Shown here: in pieces, positions 55,131 to 62,135 of the stretch
Position numbering within the stretch: the first letter of the stretch is position 1
Layout: every line of letters starts with the position of its first letter
Origin: Amycolatopsis regifaucium
GTDB lineage: Bacteria; Actinomycetota; Actinomycetes; Mycobacteriales; Pseudonocardiaceae
Direction: 5' to 3'
Assembly (NCBI RefSeq): GCF_001613935.1
Contig: NZ_LQCI01000045.1
Span: 69,554 to 133,553 of the forward strand
DNA: 64,000 bases
Notes under the pieces: generated by a model
What the model saw: the letters and a program-made list of their open reading frames with translations, nothing else
What the model was told of the DNA's origin: nothing
The model's database searches: none
Program-made: the position numbers and the translations under genes

Positions 55131-55540
55131 GCCTCGTCGTCCTCCGGGGCCGTCGTCGCGATCCGGCCGCCGACGAACAGGCCGAGCCCGGCCGGGATGA
55201 GCACCAGCAGGGCCGAGAAAGCGGCGCCGCCGGTGAGCGCGCCGCCGAGTTCGGAGGCGCCGGTCTGGTCGACGAACACCGCGCGGCCGATCACGTACAG
55301 CACGCCGGAGACCGGGCCCGCGATCAGCGCCGCGATGAACCAGTTCTTGCCGCGCTCGGGTTTGCCCTGCCACGCGTCCACCGCGCCCCAGCCCGCCGCC
55401 GCGCCGACCAGGACGGCGAGGGTGAGGGAGGTGACGAGGGTCTGGTCGGTGGGGTTGTAGACCTCGTACTTGGCCAGCACGGTGACGGCCGCGCCGTGCA
55501 GCAGCGCCATCACGAGTCCACGAGTCAGCCACGGTGCCAT
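55085..55540 (-). CDS. B-4DMT-type small membrane protein (Rv2536-like)
   Basis: A 151-residue protein with four membrane segments (about 5-22, 35-52, 70-90 and 105-130) and an acidic tail. It resembles mycobacterial Rv2536, placed between the shikimate genes and pepQ, exactly as here; the name B-4DMT family transporter is a database label without proven substrate. It is convergent with and overlaps the propeller lipoprotein gene. Confidence 0.8.
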   Translation of the reverse strand: MAPWLTRGLVMALLHGAAVTVLAKYEVYNPTDQTLVTSLTLAVLVGAAAGWGAVDAWQGKPERGKNWFIAALIAGPVSGVLYVIGRAVFVDQTGASELGGALTGGAAFSALLVLIPAGLGLFVGGRIATTAPEDDEAQPESEKPAGKPSQA

Positions 55541-55587
55541 TGGGGGAGTTTAACTCGCCAGTAGCGATCAGCGGCCGCTGCGCCCGG

Positions 55588-55611
55588 CCGCATTTAGTCC
55601 TCTGGATGCGG
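55588..55611. repeat. Solo family-B element
   Basis: CCGCAT-TTAGTCCTCTGG-ATGCGG with a 6-bp stem; the core TTTAGTCCTCT matches the other family-B copies. It lies in the gap upstream of pepQ, about 47 bases from the start of the B-4DMT gene. Confidence 0.7.
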
Positions 55612-55687
55612 GCCTCCCCCGCCGGAGGGGTGCCCGGTGGGCCAGTGATACCGAGGCAGTGACTGCTGAGCCTGTGGTGGCATCGCC

Positions 55688-55746
55688 AAGTACATGAAGG
55701 CCCCCTTGCTTGCGCCCAGGTACATGAAGGGGGCCTTCACGTACTT
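55688..55746. repeat. Family-A palindrome upstream of pepQ
   Basis: Arms 55688-55707 and 55727-55746 pair over 20 bases with one mismatch; ends AAGTACATGAAGG and CCTTCACGTACTT. A second partial copy (GGTACATGAAGG) lies in the loop, as if elements had recombined. It lies before the pepQ promoter box. Confidence 0.88.
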
Positions 55747-55798
55747 GGGCGGCGGCGAAACGCGTGCCACCAGCGGCCTACCCCCTAAACTCCAAGAC

Positions 55799-56890
55799 GT
55801 GCGTGAATACTTCTCTCGCCGCCGTGCGGCGCTGCGTTCTCTGCTTGCCGACTCCGGCGTGGACGCGCTGCTGGTCACGGACCTGCTCAACATCAGGTAC
55901 CTGACCGGCTTCACCGGGTCCAACGCCGCTCTCCTCGTCCACGGGGGCGGCGACGACAAGACGATCTTCTGCACCGACGGCCGCTACACGGTCCAGTCGG
56001 CGACGGAGGTGCCCGACCTCGAACGGGTGCTGGACCGCGCGAGCGCGGCGAAGCTGGCCGACCTCGCGGCCGAGAAGAAGTTCGGCAAGACCGGGTTCGA
56101 GAGCCAGCACGTCAGCGTCGAACAGCACGAGGACCTCAAGGTGCGCTTCGACCGCGTCGAGCTGGTCCGCACGCCGGGCCTCGTGGAGCAGCTGCGGCTG
56201 GTCAAGGACGAGCAGGAGATCGAGGCGCTGCGCCAGGCGTGCGCGGCGGCTGACAGGGCGCTGGAGGACCTGGTGACCTCCGGCGGGCTCCGGCCGGGCC
56301 GCACCGAGCTGGACGTCGCCCGCGACCTGGAGAACCGCATGCTCGGCCACGGGTCGACCGGGCCGTCGTTCGACACGATCGTCGCGGCGGGCGCCAACTC
56401 CGCGATCCCGCATCACCGGCCGACCTCGGCCGTCCTCGCGACCGGCGACTTCGTCAAGATCGACTTCGGCGCCACGGTCGACGGCTACCACTCCGACATG
56501 ACCCGGACGTTCGTGCTCGGCAAGCCCGCGGCGTGGCAGGAGGAGGTCTACGAACTGGTCCGGCGCGCGCAGGCGGCGGGCTGTGCCGCGGTCTTCCCCG
56601 GCGCCAAAGTGTCCGAAGTGGACAAAGCCGCCCGCGGTGTGATCACCGACGCGGGCCGCGGCGAGGAGTTCGGTCACGGCCTCGGCCACGGCGTCGGATT
56701 GCAGGTGCACGAGGCGCCCAGCCTCGCTACCACGGGCGTCGGTACACTGACCGCCGGTATGGCGGTCACCGTCGAGCCTGGTGTGTATCTGCCCGGCCGC
56801 GGTGGCGTGCGCATCGAGGACACGCTGGTCGTGCGGGAAGGTACGCCCGAACTCCTCACACTGAGCACCAAGGAACTCGTGGTCGTCTGA
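55799..56890 (+). CDS. pepQ: Aminopeptidase P-like Xaa-Pro dipeptidase
   Basis: A 363-residue pita-bread metallopeptidase that cleaves X-Pro dipeptides. The dimetal ligands are visible in KIDFGATVDGYHSDMTRT, GHGLGHGVGLQVHEAP, TVEPGVYLPGRGGVRIEDT. The GTG at 55799 is chosen because TAAACT lies exactly seven bases before it (55786-55791); a longer frame would run through the family-A repeat. It precedes efp by 38 bases, an order conserved in mycobacteria. Confidence 0.93.
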   Translation: MREYFSRRRAALRSLLADSGVDALLVTDLLNIRYLTGFTGSNAALLVHGGGDDKTIFCTDGRYTVQSATEVPDLERVLDRASAAKLADLAAEKKFGKTGFESQHVSVEQHEDLKVRFDRVELVRTPGLVEQLRLVKDEQEIEALRQACAAADRALEDLVTSGGLRPGRTELDVARDLENRMLGHGSTGPSFDTIVAAGANSAIPHHRPTSAVLATGDFVKIDFGATVDGYHSDMTRTFVLGKPAAWQEEVYELVRRAQAAGCAAVFPGAKVSEVDKAARGVITDAGRGEEFGHGLGHGVGLQVHEAPSLATTGVGTLTAGMAVTVEPGVYLPGRGGVRIEDTLVVREGTPELLTLSTKELVVV

Positions 56891-56928
56891 CGGCGGCCCG
56901 GAAGATCGACACAGGAGACTGCACACTC

Positions 56929-57492
56929 GTGGCCACCACCAACGACCTGAAGAACGGGCTCGTCCTCAACCTCGACGGCCAGCTGTGGACCGTCACCGCG
57001 TTCCAGCACGTCAAGCCGGGCAAGGGCGGTGCGTTCGTGCGCACCACGCTCAAGCACGTGCTGACCGGGAAGGTCGTCGACAAGACCTTCAACGCGGGTA
57101 CGAAGGTCGATACGGCCACCGTCGACCGCCGGAACATGACCTACCTGTACAAGGAAGGTCAGGACTTCGTGTTCATGGACTCGGAGACCTACGACCAGAT
57201 CACCGTGCTGGCCGAGACCGTCGGTGACAACGCGAACTACCTGCTCGAGAACACCGAGGTCCAGGTCGCGGTGCACGAGGGCGTCCCGCTGTACATCGAG
57301 CTGCCGACCTCGGTCGAGCTGATCGTCCAGCACACCGACCCCGGCCTGCAGGGCGACCGCTCCACCGGTGGCACCAAGCCCGCCACCCTGGAGACCGGCG
57401 CCGAGATCCAGGTGCCGCTGTTCCTCACCACCGGCGAGAAGATCAAGGTCGACACCCGTGACGGCCGCTACCTGGGTCGCGTCTCCAGCTGA
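56929..57492 (+). CDS. efp: Elongation factor P
   Basis: A 187-residue three-domain factor that helps ribosomes stalled at polyproline stretches. QHVKPGKGGAFVRTTLKHV (27-45) is the domain I tip loop with Lys32-type residue at the modification site, then YLLENTEVQVAVHEGVPLYI and VDTRDGRYLGRVSS complete domains II and III. No efp-modifying enzymes are near. Start GTG with an AGGAGA upstream. It overlaps nusB by one base (TGATG). Confidence 0.96.
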   Translation: MATTNDLKNGLVLNLDGQLWTVTAFQHVKPGKGGAFVRTTLKHVLTGKVVDKTFNAGTKVDTATVDRRNMTYLYKEGQDFVFMDSETYDQITVLAETVGDNANYLLENTEVQVAVHEGVPLYIELPTSVELIVQHTDPGLQGDRSTGGTKPATLETGAEIQVPLFLTTGEKIKVDTRDGRYLGRVSS

Positions 57493-57956
57493 TGGCAGGC
57501 TCAGACAAAGCCGGCAAGTCACCGAACCGCGGTGGGCCGATCAGCCGTCGCCAGGCCCGCAAGCGTGCCGTCGAGATGATGTACGAGGCCGCCCAGCGCG
57601 GTGCCGACGCGGTGACGCTGCTGGCCGACCGCGTCGGTTCGGTCGAGGTCGACCCGATCGGGGACTACACGATCTCGCTGGTCGAAGGGGTCACCGGACG
57701 CAAGGCACAGATCGACGAGCTGCTGTCCGAGCACGCTCAGGGCTGGACGCTGGACCGGATGCCGCCGGTGGATCTCGCGGTGCTCCGGGTCGGTGTCTAC
57801 GAGCTGCTGTGGGCCCCGGACGTGCCGGACCCGGTCGCCATCGACGAGGCTGTCGGGCTGGCGAAGGAGTTGTCGACCGACGACTCGCCGCGGTTCGTGA
57901 ACGGCGTGCTCGGCCGGATCGGCACCATCGCGGACCGGCTCCGCGCGGTCCTGTAG
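57492..57956 (+). CDS. nusB: Transcription antitermination factor NusB
   Basis: A 154-residue all-helical factor that binds boxA RNA with NusE. SRRQARKRAVEMMYEAAQRG is the typical N-terminus and VDLAVLRVGVYELLW then AIDEAVGLAKELSTDDSPRF (the NusB C-terminal signature) follow. It overlaps efp. A strong hairpin follows 12 bases after the stop, so it ends the pepQ-efp-nusB unit. Confidence 0.96.
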   Translation: MAGSDKAGKSPNRGGPISRRQARKRAVEMMYEAAQRGADAVTLLADRVGSVEVDPIGDYTISLVEGVTGRKAQIDELLSEHAQGWTLDRMPPVDLAVLRVGVYELLWAPDVPDPVAIDEAVGLAKELSTDDSPRFVNGVLGRIGTIADRLRAVL

Positions 57957-57968
57957 AAGACGTACTAC

Positions 57969-58004
57969 AACGGGCCGTGTCCTCTGCCGAGGGCACGGCC
58001 CGTT
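57969..58004 (+). terminator. Strong hairpin after nusB
   Basis: AACGGGCCGTGTCCT (57969-57983) pairs with AGGGCACGGCCCGTT (57990-58004) with one G-U pair and a six-base loop. It lies between convergent nusB and bldD and can serve both. Confidence 0.85.
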
Positions 58005-58065
58005 CTCGTGCTCGGTGGTGCTGGTTGGCGTTTCCGGTCCCCCCGGACCGAAAACGTCGCCATCT

Positions 58066-58554
58066 CTAGTCCTCTTTGGACGGGCGAGCTTCCGGCGGCA
58101 GCACACCCCAGTCGATCAGCTGCTCGGTGAGCTCGCCGGGGGTCATGTCGTAGATGATCGCCAGCGAACGCAGGTCTTCGGTGCGGATGGAGAGCACCTT
58201 GCCGTTGTAGTCGCCGCGCTGGCTCTGGATGGTGGCGGCGTAGCGGGCGAGCGGCCCGACCTTCTCCGCCGGGAGCTGCTGGAGACGCTCCAGGTTGATG
58301 ACGATCTTCGTGGCGGGTTCGGCGCCCGAGGGCACCCGGCCCTCCGGCAGCAGCTCGACCACCGGCACGCCGTAGAAATCGGCCAGCTCGGCGAGCTTCT
58401 GCACGGTCACGGCGCGGTCGCCGCGCTCGTACGAACCGACGACGACGGCCTTCCACCGGCCTCCGGACTTCTGCTCGACCCCGTGCAGGGACAGGCCCTG
58501 CTGCTGGCGGATCCCGCGGAGCTTGGCCCCGAGCGCCTTGGCGTAATCGCCCAT
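58066..58554 (-). CDS. bldD: Developmental master regulator BldD
   Basis: A 162-residue regulator. The N-terminal helix-turn-helix (about 10-65; LRGIRQQQGLSLHGVEQKSG and GSYERGDRAVTVQKLAELAD) binds DNA. The C-terminal domain has the cyclic di-GMP signature RGD-X8-RxxD: Arg113-Gly114-Asp115 and Arg124-Asp127, numbering one less than S. coelicolor. With c-di-GMP, BldD dimers repress sporulation genes during growth. A BldD box lies 68 bases upstream of the start, so it probably represses itself. Confidence 0.96.
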   Translation of the reverse strand: MGDYAKALGAKLRGIRQQQGLSLHGVEQKSGGRWKAVVVGSYERGDRAVTVQKLAELADFYGVPVVELLPEGRVPSGAEPATKIVINLERLQQLPAEKVGPLARYAATIQSQRGDYNGKVLSIRTEDLRSLAIIYDMTPGELTEQLIDWGVLPPEARPSKED

Positions 58555-58621
58555 CTGGTGGTTCTCCGTTTCCTCATCCCCAACCGGTCGGAGTGACCGG
58601 TCCAGGGGACTCCTAGAGTCG

Positions 58622-58636
58622 AATACTCAGAGTAAT
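58622..58636 (-). promoter_or_regulatory. BldD box in the bldD promoter
   Basis: AATACTCAGAGTAAT matches 8 of 9 defined positions of the BldD box nTnACnCwGnGTnAn and contains the palindrome TACTC-A-GAGTA. It lies between divergent bldD and pyrR. Confidence 0.7.
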
Positions 58637-58785
58637 GGTTACGCATAGTTGTCACCAGGTCAAGCGGGTGCTTTCGCGAGGCGTTCGTCACCTGGGGCGC
58701 GCCACCCGTAAGAAGGAGGGCCCGCTCCTGCTAGTGTCGGTTCGATTTCCTCGCCAAGCAGGAAGTCGACGTCCTTTAAGGACCC

Positions 58786-58797
58786 GTCCAGAGAGGC
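58786..58797 (+). promoter_or_regulatory. PyrR-binding loop in the pyrR leader
   Basis: GTCCAGAGAGGC is the conserved PyrR-binding loop of pyr leader RNAs. It lies five bases before the AAGGAGGT ribosome binding site (58802-58809), so PyrR bound to it would block translation, as described for Mycobacterium smegmatis. Confidence 0.8.
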
Positions 58798-58814
58798 GGG
58801 GAAGGAGGTCCGCC

Positions 58815-59411
58815 TTGTCGTCACGTCCACGTGGCGCGGCGGAACCGGCGGGAGAGCGTGAGCTGCTCTCGTCCGGCGATGTCGCGCGCACGATAGCCCG
58901 AATGGCCCATCAGGTCATCGAGAAGACCGCTCTCGGTGCCGGTGGCTCGACTCCACCCGTGTTGCTGGGCATCCCGACCCGGGGTACCCCGCTCGCCCTG
59001 CGGCTCGCGGACAAGATCGCCGAGTTCTCCGGCATCCGTCCGCCGACCGGCGCGCTGGACATCACGCTCTACCGTGATGATCTCCGCCGCCGTCCGCCCC
59101 GCGCGCTCGAACATTCGCAGCTGCCGCCGACCGGCATCGACGACGCGGTGGTGATCCTGGTCGACGACGTGCTGTTCTCCGGCCGCACCATCCGCGCCGC
59201 CCTCGACGCCCTGCGCGACCACGGCCGCCCGCGCGCGGTCCAGTTGGCCGTGCTGGTCGACCGCGGCCACCGCGAACTGCCGATCCGTGCCGACTACGTG
59301 GGCAAGAACGTGCCCACCTCGCGTGCCGAGGGAATCGAGGTCCTGCTGTCCGAAGTGGACGGACGGGACACGGTTCTGTTGCGGGCGCAACCAGAAGGAG
59401 ACCGATCGTGA
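58815..59411 (+). CDS. pyrR: Bifunctional pyr operon regulator / uracil phosphoribosyltransferase PyrR
   Basis: A 198-residue phosphoribosyltransferase-fold protein that senses UMP/UTP and binds the pyr mRNA leader. GIPTRGTPLA is the PP-binding loop and VVILVDDVLFSGRTIRAALD the PRPP motif. The TTG at 58815 has AAGGAGGT five bases upstream, a better start than earlier frames. It is coupled to pyrB by a GTGA overlap and begins the pyrimidine operon. Regulation through the loop at 58786 is likely. Confidence 0.95.
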   Translation: MSSRPRGAAEPAGERELLSSGDVARTIARMAHQVIEKTALGAGGSTPPVLLGIPTRGTPLALRLADKIAEFSGIRPPTGALDITLYRDDLRRRPPRALEHSQLPPTGIDDAVVILVDDVLFSGRTIRAALDALRDHGRPRAVQLAVLVDRGHRELPIRADYVGKNVPTSRAEGIEVLLSEVDGRDTVLLRAQPEGDRS

Positions 59412-60340
59412 AGCACCTGCTCGCCACCGACGGGCTCGACCCGGCGCTCGCGACAGCCGTGCTGGACACCGCGGAAGAGCTCAAGCACACCCTGCTCGGC
59501 CGCGAGGTCCGCAAACTCCCGACCCTGCGGGGCCGCACCGTCATCACGCTGTTCTACGAGAACTCGACCCGCACCCGTGTCTCGTTCGAGATCGCCGGGA
59601 AGTGGATGAGCGCCGACGTCATCAACGTCTCCGCGTCCAGTTCTTCGGTCAACAAGGGCGAATCGCTGCGGGACACCGCGCTGACGCTGGCCGCGGCCGG
59701 TGCCGACTGCGTGATCATCCGGCATCCCGCCTCCGGGGCGGCGCAGCGGCTTTCGGGCTGGCTCGCCGAGGCCGGGACGGCGGTCGTCAACGCCGGCGAC
59801 GGCACGCACGAGCATCCGACCCAGGCACTGCTCGACGCGGCGACCCTGCGGGAGCGGCTCGGCTCGCTGGAGGGCCGCCGGATCGCGATCGTCGGCGACG
59901 TCCTGCACAGCCGGGTCGCGCGGTCGAACATCCACCTGCTGTCGGCGCTCGGTGCCGAGGTGGTGCTCGTCGCGCCGCCGACGCTGCTGCCCGCGGGCGT
60001 GGAAAGCCTGCCGGTCACCGTGTCGCACGAACTCGACGCCGAACTGCCCGCGGTCGACGCGGTCATGATGCTGCGGGTCCAGGCCGAGCGAATGCACGGG
60101 GGCTTCTTCCCCTCGGCACGCGAGTACTCGATCGCCTACGGCCTCAACGAACGGCGGATGAAGCTCCTGCCCGAGCACGCCGTCGTCCTGCACCCCGGCC
60201 CGATGCTGCGCGGGATGGAGATCGCCTCGGCGGTCGCCGACTCCCCGGCCTCGGCCATCACCGAACAGGTCCGCAACGGCGTCCACGTGCGCATGGCGGT
60301 CCTCTACCACCTGCTCGCCAGTGAAGGAGCCGCTGCATGA
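59408..60340 (+). CDS. pyrB: Aspartate carbamoyltransferase catalytic subunit
   Basis: A 310-residue enzyme joining carbamoyl phosphate and aspartate. FYENSTRTRVSFEIAGKWM (STRT binds carbamoyl phosphate), SSSVNKGESLRDT, DGTHEHPTQALLDAAT and HPGPMLRGMEIAS are characteristic. No pyrI regulatory subunit is present, as expected in this group. It is coupled to pyrR (GTGA) and pyrC (ATGA). Confidence 0.96.
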   Translation: MKHLLATDGLDPALATAVLDTAEELKHTLLGREVRKLPTLRGRTVITLFYENSTRTRVSFEIAGKWMSADVINVSASSSSVNKGESLRDTALTLAAAGADCVIIRHPASGAAQRLSGWLAEAGTAVVNAGDGTHEHPTQALLDAATLRERLGSLEGRRIAIVGDVLHSRVARSNIHLLSALGAEVVLVAPPTLLPAGVESLPVTVSHELDAELPAVDAVMMLRVQAERMHGGFFPSAREYSIAYGLNERRMKLLPEHAVVLHPGPMLRGMEIASAVADSPASAITEQVRNGVHVRMAVLYHLLASEGAAA

Positions 60341-61629
60341 CCACCGTCCTGATCAAGGGCGCTCGGCCCTACGGCGAGGGCGACCCGGTCGACGTGCTCG
60401 TCGAGGACGGGGTCATCACCGACATCGGGTCCCTCGACGTGCCAGAAGACGCCGAGGTGATCGAAGCGGGCGGCCAGGTGCTGCTCCCCGGCTTCGTCGA
60501 CCTGCACACCCACCTGCGCGAACCCGGCCGCGAGGACACCGAGACCATCGCCACCGGTTCGGCGGCGGCCGCGCTCGGCGGCTACACCGCGGTGTTCGCC
60601 ATGGCCAACACCGACCCGGTGGCCGACAACGCGGTGATCGTCGACCACGTGTGGCGGCGCGGCCAGGAGGCCGGGCTGGTCGACGTGCACCCCGTCGGCG
60701 CGGTCACCGTGGGCCTCAAGGGCGAGAAGCTCGCCGAACTGGGCACCATGGCGAAGTCCGAGGCCCAGGTGAAGGTCTTCTCCGACGACGGCCTCTGTGT
60801 CGCGGACCCGCTGCTCATGCGCCGCGCGCTGGAGTACTCGACGGCGCTCGGCGTGGTCATCGCCCAGCACGCGGAGGAACCCCGGCTGACCGTCGGCGCG
60901 CAGGCGCACGAGGGTGAGCAGGCCGCGCGCCTGGGCTACACCGGCTGGCCCGCTTCGGCGGAGGAGTCGATCGTCGCGCGCGACTGCCTGCTCGCCGAGC
61001 ACGCGAACGCGCGCCTGCACATCTGCCACGTGTCCACCTCGGGTACGGCCGACATCCTGAACTGGGCCAAGGAGCGCGGTACCAAGGTCTCGGCCGAGGT
61101 CACCCCGCACCATCTGCTGCTGACCGACGAACGGCTGGCGACCTACGACCCGGTCAACAAGGTCAATCCGCCGCTGCGCACCGGGGCCGACGCCGAGAAG
61201 CTGCGCGCCGCGCTGGCCGAGGGCGTCATCGACTGCGTCGCCACCGACCACGCGCCGCACGCCGTCCAGGACAAGGACTGCGAGTGGAACTCGGCCCGTC
61301 CCGGCATGCTCGGCCTGCAGACCGCGCTGTCGATCGTGGTCGAGACCATGGTCCGCACCGGCCTGCTCGACTGGCGGGGCGTCGCGCGCGTGATGAGCGA
61401 GCGGCCCGCCGAGATCGGGAACCTGTCCGATCACGGCCGCCCGATCGAGGTCGGGGAACCGGCGAACCTGACGCTGGTCGACCCGGACACCGAATGGACC
61501 GTGCGCGGTGCGGAGTTCGCGAGTATCGCGGCGAACACCCCGTACGAAGGAATGCGGCTCCCCGGCGTGGTGACGGCGACGTTGCTGCGCGGGCGGATCA
61601 CCGCGCGGGAAGGGAAGATCGCATCATGA
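60337..61629 (+). CDS. pyrC: Dihydroorotase (type I)
   Basis: A 430-residue amidohydrolase that cyclises carbamoyl-aspartate. PGFVDLHTHLREPGREDTET carries the metal HxH, then VKVFSDDG, HAEEPRL, LHICHVSTSG (metal histidine), VTPHHLLLTD and CVATDHAPHAVQDKD (catalytic Asp). The length is typical of the class I enzyme. It overlaps pyrB and the following membrane-protein gene (ATGA). Confidence 0.96.
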   Translation: MTTVLIKGARPYGEGDPVDVLVEDGVITDIGSLDVPEDAEVIEAGGQVLLPGFVDLHTHLREPGREDTETIATGSAAAALGGYTAVFAMANTDPVADNAVIVDHVWRRGQEAGLVDVHPVGAVTVGLKGEKLAELGTMAKSEAQVKVFSDDGLCVADPLLMRRALEYSTALGVVIAQHAEEPRLTVGAQAHEGEQAARLGYTGWPASAEESIVARDCLLAEHANARLHICHVSTSGTADILNWAKERGTKVSAEVTPHHLLLTDERLATYDPVNKVNPPLRTGADAEKLRAALAEGVIDCVATDHAPHAVQDKDCEWNSARPGMLGLQTALSIVVETMVRTGLLDWRGVARVMSERPAEIGNLSDHGRPIEVGEPANLTLVDPDTEWTVRGAEFASIAANTPYEGMRLPGVVTATLLRGRITAREGKIAS

Positions 61630-62135
61630 GCGACCGGATTCTGCTGACCCTGGCGGTCTTCGTCTTCTTCCTGTTCTGCGTCTTCCTGATGTGGCGCGGC
61701 TGGCGGCGGAAATCGCGGACCCAGAGCGTCCAGGTGCCGCCGTTCGCCGAGATCCCGGCGGAGCCCGGCGAGGCGCTCCTCGAATCGACCGGTCTCTACG
61801 TCAGCACGACGACGGCGGGGCACTGGCAGGACCGCGTCGTCACCCGCGGCGCCGGGCTGCGCACCGGCGCGGTCTGGCGGCTGCACGAAGACGGCGTCGC
61901 CATCGAACGCGGCGGCGCCCCGGACTTCTGGATCCCGCGCTCGGCGATCACCGGCGTCCGCAAGGACAAGGGGATGGCCGGGAAGGTGATGGGCATCGAC
62001 GCGCTGCTCGTCATCACCTGGCTCGCGGGCGACGTCGAACTGGACACCGGCTTCCGCGGTGACGACGTCGACGACTATCCACAGTGGATCGAAGCTTTGC
62101 AAGACACCCGCAACGACATCAAGGGAGGTGCCTGA
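61626..62135 (+). CDS. Membrane-anchored PH-like protein of the pyr operon (Rv1382-like)
   Basis: A 169-residue protein with one N-terminal membrane helix (about 5-23; LLTLAVFVFFLFCVFLMWRG) and a PH-like domain (about 40-160; DFWIPRSAITGVRKDKGMAG, VITWLAGDVELDTGF). It is conserved between pyrC and carA in actinobacteria (Mtb Rv1382) without a known role. It overlaps both neighbours, so it is made with the pathway enzymes and may tether or regulate them. Confidence 0.85.
   Translation: MSDRILLTLAVFVFFLFCVFLMWRGWRRKSRTQSVQVPPFAEIPAEPGEALLESTGLYVSTTTAGHWQDRVVTRGAGLRTGAVWRLHEDGVAIERGGAPDFWIPRSAITGVRKDKGMAGKVMGIDALLVITWLAGDVELDTGFRGDDVDDYPQWIEALQDTRNDIKGGA

Noticed and set aside
55694..55798. Upstream extension of pepQ
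   Set aside because: It would translate the family-A repeat and the promoter box; the GTG at 55799 has a TAAACT box at the right spacing and matches family length.
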